In this document: positions 21,480 through 32,279 of the stretch, piece by piece
How the letters are laid out: every line of letters starts with the position of its first letter
Numbering within the stretch: position 1 is the stretch's first letter
Assembly: GCA_028583605.1 (NCBI GenBank)
Contig: CM053333.1
Coordinates: forward strand, 26,577,302-26,641,301
Origin: Dastarcus helophoroides
Lineage: Eukaryota; Arthropoda; Insecta; Coleoptera; Bothrideridae
Length of the DNA: 64,000 nucleotides
Reading direction: 5' to 3'
The notes under the pieces: generated by a model
What the model saw: only the letters and a program-made list of their open reading frames with translations
The model's database searches: none
Told to the model about the DNA's origin: nothing
Made by a program: the position numbers and the translations under genes

Positions 21480-22069
21480 TGTTTTGATTGTTGTTAATGG
21501 GTGCATCCACTTGGCGGGCAATAAATTACAGGAGGGAGCCGCAGCCCCAAGTAAGATCGGTTTTAAAATTAGATTTAAAGTATGTGACCGTTGTTTATGT
21601 TGTGACATTTGAAAGTCTCGTCGATGAGGTCGTGCAGGAGTCGGTCGTCGAGACCATCGCGACGTCGTCGACGCGGAGATGCTGTTACCCCACGCGTCCT
21701 GCCGGCCTGAGCCAGCTGACTCGCACGGCGTAGATACCGCCGGTGGCGGCGATTGGCAGAGTCTACGTGACGTCACGGGCATGTATCGACCAATGCGTGG
21801 CCTCTCCTGTGGCGGGTATCAGCGTATCATCTCAGCTTGGCACGGGCTCGAGCCTGGTATCGGGTAGTTGTCTCGCATGGTGCGCAACAACTCCCTGCTG
21901 AGGCGAGTATCTCATTTCTCTCGTACTCTGTACTTATGGTTCTCTGCCGACAGCGCTCTATGCCAGTTCTGTTGCTCTAGACGTTCGGTCTTAAATCGTG
22001 AAGTGTTCCCTATCGAGTAATGTGATTGTGGTTATCTATAATACTTAAGTTATACTGCGCGCTTGCCTG
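21480..22069 (+). promoter_or_regulatory. CpG-rich promoter and noncoding first exon, probably Mef2
   Basis: This ~600-bp island is far richer in G, C and CpG than the AT-rich surroundings. It holds a perfect CRE (TGACGTCA, 21768-21775), an inverted CCAAT box (ATTGG at about 21752) and many CG dinucleotides. It ends at CTTGCCTG followed by GTAAGT (22070-22075), a near-consensus splice donor, with no continuous reading frame. The simplest reading is a promoter plus a 5'-noncoding exon of a + strand gene. Mef2 is the next + strand gene, and its start-codon exon at 38505 has an upstream splice acceptor, which requires such an exon. The transcription start was not located. Linking it to Mef2 is inference. 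Confidence 0.45.
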
Positions 22070-23660
22070 GTAAGTCACCTAGCTTATCTATATATGCAAA
22101 TATTAAGTGGTTTTAACTCCTTAACCTCTGCCGACAAATCTTCAACAATAAGCGCTAAATTATGGAAATTAATTCTTTTTACCTTTTCCCCAATTCTATT
22201 ATTTTGCCGCTTAACTTTACACAATATCGTATTCATTCATATCTAATGCAATAGTTTGTTTTGTATTCTAATACTCGTGACATTGCTTCTTTGGCCACGA
22301 GTAAAAACTATTACAAAATACTTTATATTAACCGGTGTGTCGACCGCAGGAAAACATTACATTTTACTAATCTTACTATAAATAAAAAATAAATATTTAC
22401 TATTAAAAATGGATATTTTTGTATGTTTGTAACTAAATATAGTATCAATGATATTATCGACTAATTAAAAATAGCATACAAATTCTATTTTAAGTTACTA
22501 TACTTCAGTTATATTTACCTATCTAACCCGATGTAAATCCTAATTCACAAAAATGTTATATTTTAAGAAAAAGTACTTCCGCGCCCGATTATTGCGTCGT
22601 CAACCTAAACTTTAAACAACATTTAATTCGCAAACAAACCCGAACTCACGCATTGTCGTCAAACGCATACAAAACAAAAATATTTTTTAATTATTTTATT
22701 AATTCGGTAATGTCAAACTTTTTGGATACGTTAATCGAAAGTGTTGACCTTGTTATTGAAACCGAAAACCACCTTTAAATTTTATCCACTTTAATTCAGC
22801 TAGAACACGGGATTTTATTATTCTTTCTGATGATTACACCTTTCTTGGCCTCCCAATAATAACAAAGGTCCTTAAGTTATATCCTAATGATTTTTAGCTG
22901 GTTAATTGGAATAGCGTTACTTTTTCAAATAAATTAATTTTTTATTCCTCTCACGAAGCCCTGCAATGTTATTTGTATTTTAGTCCTTTCTTTAATTAAA
23001 GTAAATCTTTTTAAGTTATAAATCTCAGAATACAGCTGAATGTAACTCAGTGAAATTTAATTCATGTGTACTAGCTATGACGTGCCCAGCTAGGTTATTA
23101 ACTTAAAATTACCCGCAATGCTTGAGAGTAGCTGAAAAATTATCAAGTATCCTGGAAACTTTAAAAATACTTTTTTTATTTTCATTGGCGCGGTTACACG
23201 GATGCATCCTCTTAGAAATGGTTTAAATGGCAATCAAGGTTGTTTGGGGATGATAGGAACTACGTTACATTATCGGGGTTCTTTAATTCCGTAACATGTG
23301 TTACCCAATTTCGCGTTTTACGACAGACCCCAGACTCTACAATTTAGTTTAGGCAGCTTATACTTCAGTATTTAACTAAATCTTCGGCGAGTATATATTT
23401 AATTTAATAACTGTGACTAGGTAGTTTTTGTTGCCCTTGCCCTTTGACAACTGCTATATTTCGCAGCAGGCATATCCACAAGCGTAACTTAATATATTTT
23501 CGATTAATTGTTATGCTATGAAATACAATTTTTAACATGTAACTTTTGCCTCATTACGTTGGTTTTTTATATAAAAAAAAGACGTAACGTAATCAGAAAA
23601 ATTACTTTGCGAACGGCAAAAACATTATTTTAGAAGCTCGAGCGATACAAGATCCAAAGT
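22070..23660. other. Probable 5' intron of Mef2, first part
   Basis: If the donor at 22070 joins the acceptor ending at 38504, everything between (16.4 kb) is Mef2 5' intron. This part is AT-rich with no recognised gene or repeat. Confidence 0.4.
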
Positions 23661-23669
23661 TGTTAGGAG

Positions 23670-24190
23670 TGAATCTACAAAGGGATAGGGAATTTGATCC
23701 CTATCCTTATTTCCAATCCCGGGATTTCGGTATTATATTAATTCAATCCCGGGATCGCTACGGTATTGAGGGTTACAAATAAAAGATAAAAAAAGTTACA
23801 GAAGTCAGCTTTTTAACCAAAAAATTAAAATTTAGATAACAATCGACGTCATCAAAATTGAGACAAAAACCAACATATTTTACGGTATACACGCAGTTAA
23901 TCTAATCACTCTAACTAATCGGACTAACCAGATTTAAAATCATTCACTTTTTATGTTAAAATTAATTAGTGAATAAAACTTGTATTTTTTATTAAAATGC
24001 TAGACCAGCAATTTGGCTAAGAGCACTGACATTAAGGTTTTCGCTAGGTCCATTTTATTTTACTACTTTTTTAAAATAATGTCAATCCCGAAAATCCCGG
24101 GATCAGAAGAACTTAATCTCGAAAAGTTCAGGACTAAAGAGCGGTGCAGATCCCAAAAATTAGGATCCTAAGATCCTTAAGAAGGAATAA
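23670..24190. repeat. CCCGGGAT-rich repeat
   Basis: Boxes such as AATCCCGGGATTTCGG and AATCCCGGGATCGC near the left and ATCCCGGGATCAG and GATCCCAAAAATTAGGATCC near the right suggest a transposon with subterminal repeats, of the sort seen in hAT elements. No target duplication or transposase was identified. Confidence 0.35.
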
Positions 24191-24617
24191 AGTCAAAGGG
24201 TTAAAAATATGAATTTTAAAACATGAAACGTTGACTTCACCGAAAATTGCGATCTCTTAATACGTTATGTTAGCTTATTTTATGCGATAAATTCATTTCT
24301 GCAATCAAGAGAATGTTAAAAGGAGATCGAATTATAATTTTTTTTAATTTGAAACGTTGACTGTACGAAAAATCAGTGGTTAAGAATTGCAATCTCTAAA
24401 TTGGTTGTTATTAGTATATTTGATACGATAAGTCTATTTCTCCAATCAAAACTTTTCCTCGTTAAAGTGTTAAAAATACAGAATTTTAAAATTGCAAAAA
24501 TTTGAATCTTTGACCATACCAACAATCAGTGATTAAGAAATGTAATCTCTAAACTGGTTTTTGTTACTAATGCGTAGACCAATAGGTTTGAACATTTATT
24601 AAATTCGAAGTTTGGAA

Positions 24618-24660
24618 ACCAAATACCGGTTTCGATCTTGTTAGATCTCGTCAGTTTGGT
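24618..24660 (-). ncRNA. Hammerhead ribozyme motif, family A copy 1
   Basis: Read on -: ACCAAA (stem I), CTGACGA (invariant core), GATCT-AACA-AGATC (stem II, 5 bp, tetraloop), GAAA (core), CCGG (stem III, self-complementary), TA (cleavage site, NUH with A at 24624), TTTGGT (stem I). Stem I and II pair perfectly. Every conserved base of a type I hammerhead is present. The loop-less palindromic stem III implies that two copies act together as a dimer, as described for Penelope-element hammerheads. Predicted cleavage is between 24624 and 24623. Confidence 0.75.
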
Positions 24661-24986
24661 ATATCCAACTCGAATGCTAACAGATGTTCGAGACAAGTAA
24701 AGAATTCACGGCCGTCAAGCGTGTGACTCTTAGTACTACCACCTATTGGTCCATAGAGAAACTGATCATCGCCAACAATGTTGTATGCAAGTAGAGTGCA
24801 ACCTAGACTACAAATTCATGCAGCCCTCCAGGCGTGTATAATGAAATCACAGGTAGCTGAACTACCAACAGTTGAAACACTGCCACCCTGTGAAGTGGTT
24901 GCTCTCTAGGAAAAAGTTCCCAGAAGACAAGAATTCCAATGCACAGACCAACAAGTTTGAACATTTATTAGATTCGAAGTTTGGAA

Positions 24987-25029
24987 ACCAAATACCGGTT
25001 TCGATCTTGTTAGATCTCGTCAGTTTGAT
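24987..25029 (-). ncRNA. Hammerhead ribozyme motif, family A copy 2
   Basis: Same layout as copy 1, 369 bp away: core boxes CTGACGA and GAAA, stem II and CCGG stem III are identical. The 5' side of stem I reads ATCAAA instead of ACCAAA, which changes a C-G pair to a U-G wobble against TTTGGT, so the helix is kept. Confidence 0.75.
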
Positions 25030-25160
25030 ATATCCAACTCCTAACAAATGTCCGACAAGTAAGTACTAAACAATTCACGGCCGTCAAGCGTGTGACTCTT
25101 AGAAGTACCACCTATTGGTCCATAGAGAAACTATGGCCATCGCCAACAATGTCGCGACTT

Positions 25161-26369
25161 CCCCCATCCACATAGTAGTCGTTAGGCCACCAGTGACTTG
25201 TCCTACCGATACAGAAGGTTTTTAAGATGTTGAATCTGGAAATTAAATTTTTAAACTTTGACTTCAAAACTTTTGGTCTGTTTTATTAGTCTATTAGAAG
25301 TTTTTTGTAAGGAACCATAGATTTTCCATGCTTGAACCGTATTAGTTTAAAGTCTACTGGACAATTTAAATAATTCCCTGACTTGGTTCAGTTACAAAAA
25401 TACTCTAACTCGTGCATTAAAATGTATAATCATATTCAGAAAGTTTCTATTGTTATTACATAGAATCAAGGGAATACCTCTACAATTAAATTAAGTATGA
25501 TTTAAAAAAAGAGAAGCTTTAAAACCAACAACGAATTGTGAACGACACCCACACAATTCGAGTAGAGTAAACGAACCATATAAAAACGTTTTCCTTGTTG
25601 GGGTAAATTATTGGAAAACTGTCCAGAATTAGCAAATAGACAATCACAATCACATTTCCAGGTTAAAGCGTTAACAAGATATAATTTTAAATTTTCAAAA
25701 CTTTGAAACTTTAACCACGCCATCATTAGAATTGAGATCTCTAATTTAAATCGTCATTTCCAACATTTTTCTACGTTATCATAACAGATGCAAACGCAAA
25801 ACGCTCTTTTTCGTATCATCGAAAACTCATTGGCCTGGCAATACTAAACCCGGTTAACAAATTGCATGTTTTTAGATAAACCAAGAAAATACTCGAAAAC
25901 TATTTTTTTTCTCCCCCATCCACATAGTAGTCGTTAGACCACCAGTGACAGAAGGTTTTTAAGACGTTAAATCTGGAAATTAAATTTTTAAACTTTGACT
26001 TCAAAACTTTTAGTCTGTTTTATTGGTATATCAGAAGTTTTTTGTAAGGAACCATATATTTTCCATGCTTGAACCGTATCAGTTTAAAGTCTACTGGACA
26101 ATTTAAATAATTCCCTGACTTGGTCCAGTTCCAAAAATACACTAACTCGTGCATTAAAATGTATAATCTTATTCAGAAATTTTCTATTGTTATTACATAG
26201 AATCAAGGGAATACCTCTACAATTAAATAAAGTATGATTTAAAAAAAGAGAAGGTTTAAAATCAACAATGAGTTGTGAACGACTCCCACACAATTCGAGT
26301 AGAGTAAACGAACCGTATAAAAACTTGTTCCTTGTTGGGGTAAATTATTGGAAAACTGTCCAGAATTAG
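25161..26369. repeat. Direct duplication, 752-bp offset
   Basis: Units at 25161-25633 and 25913-26369 are highly similar over about 460 bp. Both start CCCCCATCCACATAGTAGTC and end TTGGAAAACTGTCCAGAATTAG. Differences are scattered substitutions and small gaps. The intervening 25634-25912 is unique. A recent segmental tandem duplication; no coding content was recognised. Confidence 0.8.
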
Positions 26370-26452
26370 ACCATGTTAAAAAAAGTTTGTTGTATTTATT
26401 TTTCCACCCATTGCATCCGCATCATTATTGTATATCGAAGTTTTTTTAACTT

Positions 26453-26540
26453 AATGAGAAAACATTATATAGGCTACTCTTTTTGTCTCAAGACCAATGA
26501 GAAAACATTATATACGCTACCCTTTTCGTATTAAGACCAT
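26453..26540. repeat. Two 44-bp tandem units
   Basis: AATGAGAAAACATTATATAG and AATGAGAAAACATTATATAC begin two adjacent units, each continuing GCTAC...TTTT...AAGACC. A small tandem repeat. Confidence 0.7.
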
Positions 26541-27548
26541 TTTAGATGTATGTAGCATCTCAGTAAATACCCGAAAGTAATGCGAAACTAAAGATAATCT
26601 TCTTATAGAAAAGAAACCGAGTATAGTGATTAATCAATTTTTTGAAAGGTTTGGTATATTGGCTGAAATAAACGAATCTGCTGCCCCCAAAAAATAAAGG
26701 TGATATTTAAAGTTTCGCTCCAAAGTCATTCAAAACACACGACCTTCAGCGATATCCGTTTCTGGCTTAATATGCTAAATACTTTTTGTATCGACATTTG
26801 GCTTTTTTAATTTTCATTTTTTTAGCTTTTGAACCAAAAATTTAATTTAAATTATCCGTTAAAATGATGTAAAAAGCATCGATTAATCAATCACTCACCG
26901 AGATGTAAGTAAGTTGGGAAAAACTATTCCGGTGACAACTTGTTATTATAAATGTCGTCAAATCTTTGTCCTGTTTATTCCCCAATATTAATAAGAGAAG
27001 AAAAAAATTAGAAACATAGTAATATGAAATCACGATTTGACTTTAAGAAAACCTTTTTCCAAAAATGTTAACACTGCAGTAATAATTTCAGTGGATGCGA
27101 TATTTTGGACTTGAACGTGTTAATAAGTAAAATCATTAAATTATTTGTAAAAGCAGCATTGCCTTGATGCTCAAAAGATACTTGAAAGAATGAATAGATC
27201 TAATAGAGCTTCTCTCTGGTATGATTCGATGCTCTTTTTTATTCAATTTTGTTATACTTTTACTTCATAAGTTCGCCCCTGATGATGAAAGTGAGTTATT
27301 GTGTTCTTCTACTTTTTTAACTTTTTGAGTAGAGCTTAACATTGAAGTGATTTTTTTATTAATATGTATAGATTTATTGATAAGAATAGAAAAAGAAGAA
27401 TCTCAGCTTTATAAAATATAAAAAAAAACGTATTTTGTAGAATCTGAAGGCGAAAGCTACCAAAAATGCCATGCCATTCTGCTTTGTTTCATCTTTAGCA
27501 TGATTGACTTACTTATGTACTTCTGCGTACTGTACCCTACCATACCGA
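26541..27548. other. Probable intron DNA, no gene recognised
   Basis: AT-rich. A blurred relative of the family-B internal box lies at about 27210-27310. CTGATGATGAAAG at about 27292 superficially resembles a hammerhead core but lacks stem II. Confidence 0.45.
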
Positions 27549-28090
27549 GTTTTTTTTTAATATAGTCCACTCGCAAAGACTAACCCTATTATGTTGACCA
27601 CTGCGAGTAGAAAGAGGAAATGAAGGCAGATAGCGATGAACTGCTATTTCAAAGGACGATCAGTTGTAATTATCGGGGGCAATTCTGCTTGGTAAAATAT
27701 TCCACAGTTTGGAAGTTGTGTAGAAAAAAGTTCCCCACAGATAGCAAATCTGACTGTGCCAAACTGCACTGGACAAGAATTTGCTGTCTTCGATTGTCAT
27801 GTATACCTTAAAAATGTTATCCTTGGGAATCAGCTCTTGCAAAAGTGTTCCATGAAAGTATTTGTGGAAACAAGACAAGTCGCCAACCATCTGCCTAAGA
27901 TCTATAGGGACTATCAAGGTTTCGTCATCAGTCAAGTAAATTACCGTTTGTTGAATCAAATCCAAGAGAGCCATAGTGTGTTTTGAGGCTTAACTTATGA
28001 AAACAGTACATCAGTGTTGGTCTAACTTTGCCTTATAGAGAGTGAGCAGGTGATGTGATGTAAAGTACTCCTAGCTCCAAAAAGAACACC
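27549..28090 (-). pseudogene. LINE 3' fragment (Jockey/CR1-like)
   Basis: The reverse strand matches the 3' half of the LINE at 12092-13577: it encodes ALLDLIQQTVIYLTDDETL, DLSCFHKYFHG and YTTSKLWNILPSRIAPDNYN, and starts at its 3' end with a T-run and CCACTCGCAAAGACTAACCC. Frameshifts and stops break the frame. It lies just downstream of the - strand gene candidate at 28288-29031 but is unrelated to it. Confidence 0.85.
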
Positions 28091-28287
28091 TCTAATTCAG
28101 TCATTGGTCGCGAGTTTTTGCCATAAATTCAATAAATACTGTTCTAAAAAGAAGATTCCTACACAACTACGATGCAGTTACTAGGCAAACGTTACTAGTG
28201 AGTTTATCGCCAAAAATAGTACTCCATAAGCACCATAATCTCCAGGTCACTATGGACTTTTTCCTGCTTAGTCACTTAAATACTACA

Positions 28288-29031
28288 TCACTTAAAGAAT
28301 TTAAAGAGATTTCGCCTGGCTGAATCGATAAAAACAAAAATCAATAGTACTGATGGATGGACGTTCAAAAAAACCAATATGGAAAAAGTTTCCAAAATTA
28401 AATTGATTACAGGATGGCGTAAGATATGCAAGGGCGGATTCGAAAATTTGTCTGGAGCCAGGCCGAGAAGAGATGCTCTTACAATATAAGCTCTGTAGGT
28501 TTCTTGGTTTTTATATGGGTAGTACAGGTCATTTGGAGGGTCGCCCACAATGATGATTATGGAGGGTAAATTATGCCAGTTTGAAATAGGAAGAGTAGAT
28601 CTAATTATGTCTGCAGCTAGGGTCATGGCTAAAGAGGTAAAAACTATTTGGTACCATCTGGCCTCCTAAAATAAAAAAAACTTAGCTAGTTTAATCATCG
28701 TAGAAAAATCTGAAAAGTGCATTCTCTTATAGTCTTTCATCGATGGCATACCGAATCATCCAGAATTTTGTTCTCTTATCATTTTGCACCTGTAGGCGCA
28801 AGCACCATAGCATCCTGTACAATGATCTTTCTAGATGCGGGTCTTCTACGACGTTTATTTGTAGAAATGCAATTTTGACAAAGCCCAGAAAACTTCCAAA
28901 GGTGATCCAAGCAACAAGCATATAGGTTAGAATATTTAAAGATTTCGATTTAAGAACTAACTTCCCGCCAGTTCTGGTACTGACAGATAGTTGTATATGG
29001 AATAAGTGCCCCAGAAAGTCAATGAATAATA
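28288..29031 (-). CDS. Unrecognised membrane-protein-like gene, two exons
   Basis: On - an open stretch from 29031 runs to 28790, where CTACAG/GTGCAA is a possible donor. A polypyrimidine acceptor (TTTTTTATTTTAG) precedes 28665, from which 125 codons run to a stop at 28288. Joining at phase 0 gives ...SLYRMLWCLRLQ + EARWYQIVFTSLAM..., with an intron of 124 bp. The first exon has a hydrophobic segment (ILTYMLVAWITFGSFLGFV), the second has two more (WYQIVFTSLAMTLAADII; LILETFSILVFL then PSVLLIFVFI). The C-terminus is basic (SARRNLFKFFK). The first Met seen is at 28921, but the open frame extends further and upstream exons may exist. No family was recognised. It would lie inside the presumed Mef2 5' intron, in antisense. 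It could instead be a pseudogene. Confidence 0.4.
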
Positions 29032-29034
29032 TTA

Positions 29035-31140
29035 TATAGTTTAAACAAACCTGTTTCTCGTATTCTACTTTGCTACATCAAGCTGATAAGAATGAAGTCG
29101 AAATCAATACTTGATTCTCATCTCAGAATCTGATAGAGATCGATTTCTATTGCATTGGTGTACTACATTAATTAAAATTTGTTGCATTCACTGAGAAATT
29201 TCAAAAATAACTGAATGTTTTATCAATTGCGCTTGTGTCATATAACAATTTCTGAAGAAGCTAACCTTGTTTAAAAAATTTAAACATGTTCAAAAAATTG
29301 TCGCTATTACTGTGGATATTTTTTGAAAAATTTTCTTAATACATCTCTTCTTCTAGATTAGATTGTAAATGATAGAATATGTGATTTATTGCAACTGGGG
29401 GATTTGAAAAAATAAATTACAAATTGCCCTCATCTACAACATCCACTAAAATGCTTAACAAAAATAAACATAGAACTAAATAATTAAGGTAATACTATGT
29501 TAGGTAGAAAATGTCATAGAATTTTTAACAGTACATTAAAAAATGCAAATCTTCATTGCCTCTGATGTAAAACAAATTAATAAAATAGAAAGAGCAGGAT
29601 CACCTGTGTGTTATGAAGATATTCTTTGTAAAATTTTTACTGTCATTACTGTGTTAGCAAAACTGTAAAGATTACATTTTAATGTAAATTTACAGTCATT
29701 GCAGTTTATTACATCAATCCTATTTGTGCAATTCTCAAGTGCAACAAATAAGGAATTTTGTTCCAAACATTTAAAGGTTTAGAATTAGTATCAAGCGAGA
29801 TTTTAGCCTGAGTATTAAGTCATAGTCACAAAGCAGAAATAACGATATCATAGTTGTATCTATGATCTCCACGTTTATTGATTTTTGATATCTTTATCAA
29901 GATAGTTCATCGGACAGTTGCTTTTCTATAATTTTTTTTAAATTCCTGTAAAATGTTACTAGGAGTATTGCCAATCCTTAGCAAAAAAGGAAAATCTGAA
30001 CCTGTGAAGGAAGAGTCTAGAGAAGAAAATGCCATTCAATATGAAACTTCGCAAAGAAGATTCAGAAAATATCAGTATTACCTGTCCATCTGCAAAGTTA
30101 AAGAGAGATATTCAATGTCAAACAACGATTTTTAACATGTAAGCTATAGGTGAAGAATGTTTTCGACGATATTTTAATATATTGTGGCCCAACCTTTCTA
30201 CAGATTTAAAAAAAAACAGTAATATATTACGTAGAGTGATATTGGGAAGGAAATACTAAAATATGAGGAGGTCTATCGATATTAGTTTTTGAGTTACCGC
30301 AGTCTAAAATTATTCATCTCAGGGAATTTCGATGCTTCATTCTGCACGTTAGGGAAACATCTTGAAGTAATGGTAACATAGGAGCTTAACTAATCGTGTC
30401 GTGGATCGCAGAGATGCACACTTGATTTGTGCAGAGATCGCAATTGCATAAGTAGTGCAGCGTTATCGGCTCAGAAAATCTACTGCAAAACGAGTTTGTG
30501 ATTTGTATTATCGCATCCACGCGTACAGAATATGTTACGTTAGCAGTCGTGCGCTTACGTCTCGCTATACGCAGCGAAGACCTAACGTTTCAAAAACTTT
30601 TAGCTCCGATTACTGCCGGTGAACTGCCTTAAATGAACGTACAATCGTTTCGTGTTCTTCCAGAGTATTAAATAATTATTGGGTTGTTTGTAAAGTTTTG
30701 AAGAGAAATGCTGCCCCTCGGGATTTTTTTTTTAGTAACGTGTTACATTTGTAGAGGTTTCTAATGAAATAAGGGCCTACAAAATTGATCTAAGATTTGC
30801 AGACTTGATCGAAGTTGTTGATATAAAAAGATCAACAGCAAATTAATTAAATTGATGCACAAATCAAACTTTGATATTCTACAATCAACAATATCTCTAA
30901 CACCATATCAACACGTCCCTTGTCTACGGGAACATGCAATTAGGAGTAGGATTATTAAAGTTTTTACAGCGTATTTATGGATTCGAAGATTCACTACTTC
31001 TTCGTTTTTCGTACATCTATTTTCATTCAGTAAAGCTTGTTTGTTAACTATATTATTGATTAAGAAACGAAATCTAGGTTAGTACAATTGAAATGTATCT
31101 GTGATTTCCAAAAAAATTTGTTCATATCGTTTTTAACGTG
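29035..31140. other. Probable intron DNA, no gene recognised
   Basis: AT-rich. A lysine-rich 60-codon open frame on + (29953-30135; SEPVKEESREENAIQYETSQ) is not recognised. A somewhat GC-richer patch at 30380-30620 (GTGCAGAGATCGCAATTGCA) is unexplained. Confidence 0.4.
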
Positions 31141-31149
31141 TTGTAAATA

Positions 31150-31280
31150 TCGATATGGATCTTTTTAGAAGTTTTGTCTGTCTACCTATCTGTATCTGTT
31201 TGTCAGGACTAATCTCGAAAACGGCTAAACCGATTTTAATGAAATTTTCACTAAAATGTAGAGTGTTTTCTCGCTTACCT
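31150..31280. repeat. Dispersed repeat D, copy 2
   Basis: GTCTGTCTACCTATCTGTAT, then GAAAACGGCTAAACCGATTT and TAATGAAATTTTCACTAAAA belong to the same repeat type as the copies at 20.64, 34.1 and 44.1 kb. Confidence 0.45.
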
Positions 31281-31956
31281 TAGACTATTTATTCGGTCGA
31301 ACTCAACTATGCTAAAAATGTTATTTAAAGTTAAAATGTGAAGTTACCAGGACTCGTCTACAGTCAACTTCCTCATGAAAATTAGCTTTATTTCGTTAAT
31401 AATGCTCCTTGTAAATATCATCACGTTCTAGACCGTATTTACAGGGAATTTAGAGGACTATAGCCCAAAGTGGCAAGTTCGTCGGTGCGACAAATAACGG
31501 ATAAAATAAGAGAAGCCAGGAAAAGAAAACTAATTTTTAGTAAGTTGTGTTTAACGTACGATATTTATGGACGGAAACGAAACGAGATTTGGGAGAGGAA
31601 TTGGAGAGGATGAGATATAGGTCAAAAAATGAAATGAATGTAGCGCCTGAAGCCCCTGAACCCATCATGTTTTCATTTTGGAATACATTGCTTTAGAAAC
31701 ACCCGAATGACATTTTATGGAATTAGAGATTATCGTGAGTGAAATCATAATATCACCTGGTTTAGCTATTGCCCTGCTTTCTCCTCTTTTTCCACAACTC
31801 TGGACCCTTAATTTAGAAGAAATGGGTAGATATCGAGTTGTGTAAAAAAAGGAAGGATGTCGAGTCTAATATATATTCAAGTGTGAACGTCCTTATTAAC
31901 ACTGACTTAAAGGTATTTTGCTATTGGACTCAAAGGATGCAAAACAATTCGTGAAG

Positions 31957-32275
31957 TGATAACGGCCAGAGTCAAAGTACAAGATATACTTCTTCTCGGA
32001 TTGGACCGTGTCAAAGAACTATTAAAAGTGCTCGACGTTTAGCCCATCACTCTAGGGGCTTGTTCAGGAAAAAAAGAAAGAAATAACAAATGAAAGTCAA
32101 AAAATACAAGGAAATATACCCAAAAAACCAAATTTAGAGCATCAGAGCACGGGAACTCACTATACCAGAGGCGAAACACTTCTGAAATAAAAATTGATAC
32201 AAGGGACAAGATTGTTTAGACAGAAGAGCGCGGTAACTCAATATGTCCACCATACCAGAGGCGAAACTCTTCATA
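31957..32275. mobile_element. Decayed family-B element
   Basis: Begins TGATAACGGCCAGAGTC (an internal deletion of the usual start) and continues with the same arm as the 19.2-kb element. It also has two copies of the CCATACCAGAGGCGAAACTC-type box. The ribozyme-like core on - is broken: CTGAAGAA is CTGAACAA, and GAAA is TAAA. The second arm is absent. Confidence 0.65.
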
Positions 32276-32279
32276 AGAG

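Larger units (their letters stand above)
24590..25160. mobile_element. Family-A tandem repeat, HHR-bearing
   Basis: Two direct copies (starting near 24590 and 24959; 369-bp offset) share TTTGAACATTTATTA, AAGTTTGGAAACCAAATACC, TTCACGGCCGTCAAGCGTGT and CACCTATTGGTCCATAGAGA. Each carries a hammerhead motif on the - strand. About 130 bp of other sequence separates them. Tandem copies of a ribozyme-bearing repeat are the arrangement of Penelope-type pseudo-LTRs and of retrozymes. No reverse transcriptase or GIY-YIG nuclease is seen nearby, so the element is partial or non-autonomous. Confidence 0.65.

Noticed and set aside
21369..21782. 137-codon open frame on - over the CpG-rich island
   Set aside because: Low-complexity Arg/Ser/Pro composition caused by high GC; the island is better explained as promoter and noncoding exon.
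27285..27310. CTGATGA followed closely by GAAAG, hammerhead-like
   Set aside because: There is no room for stem II between the boxes and no stem I partner.
30380..30620. GC-richer patch considered as tRNA or snRNA
   Set aside because: No cloverleaf, A/B boxes or Sm site could be made out.
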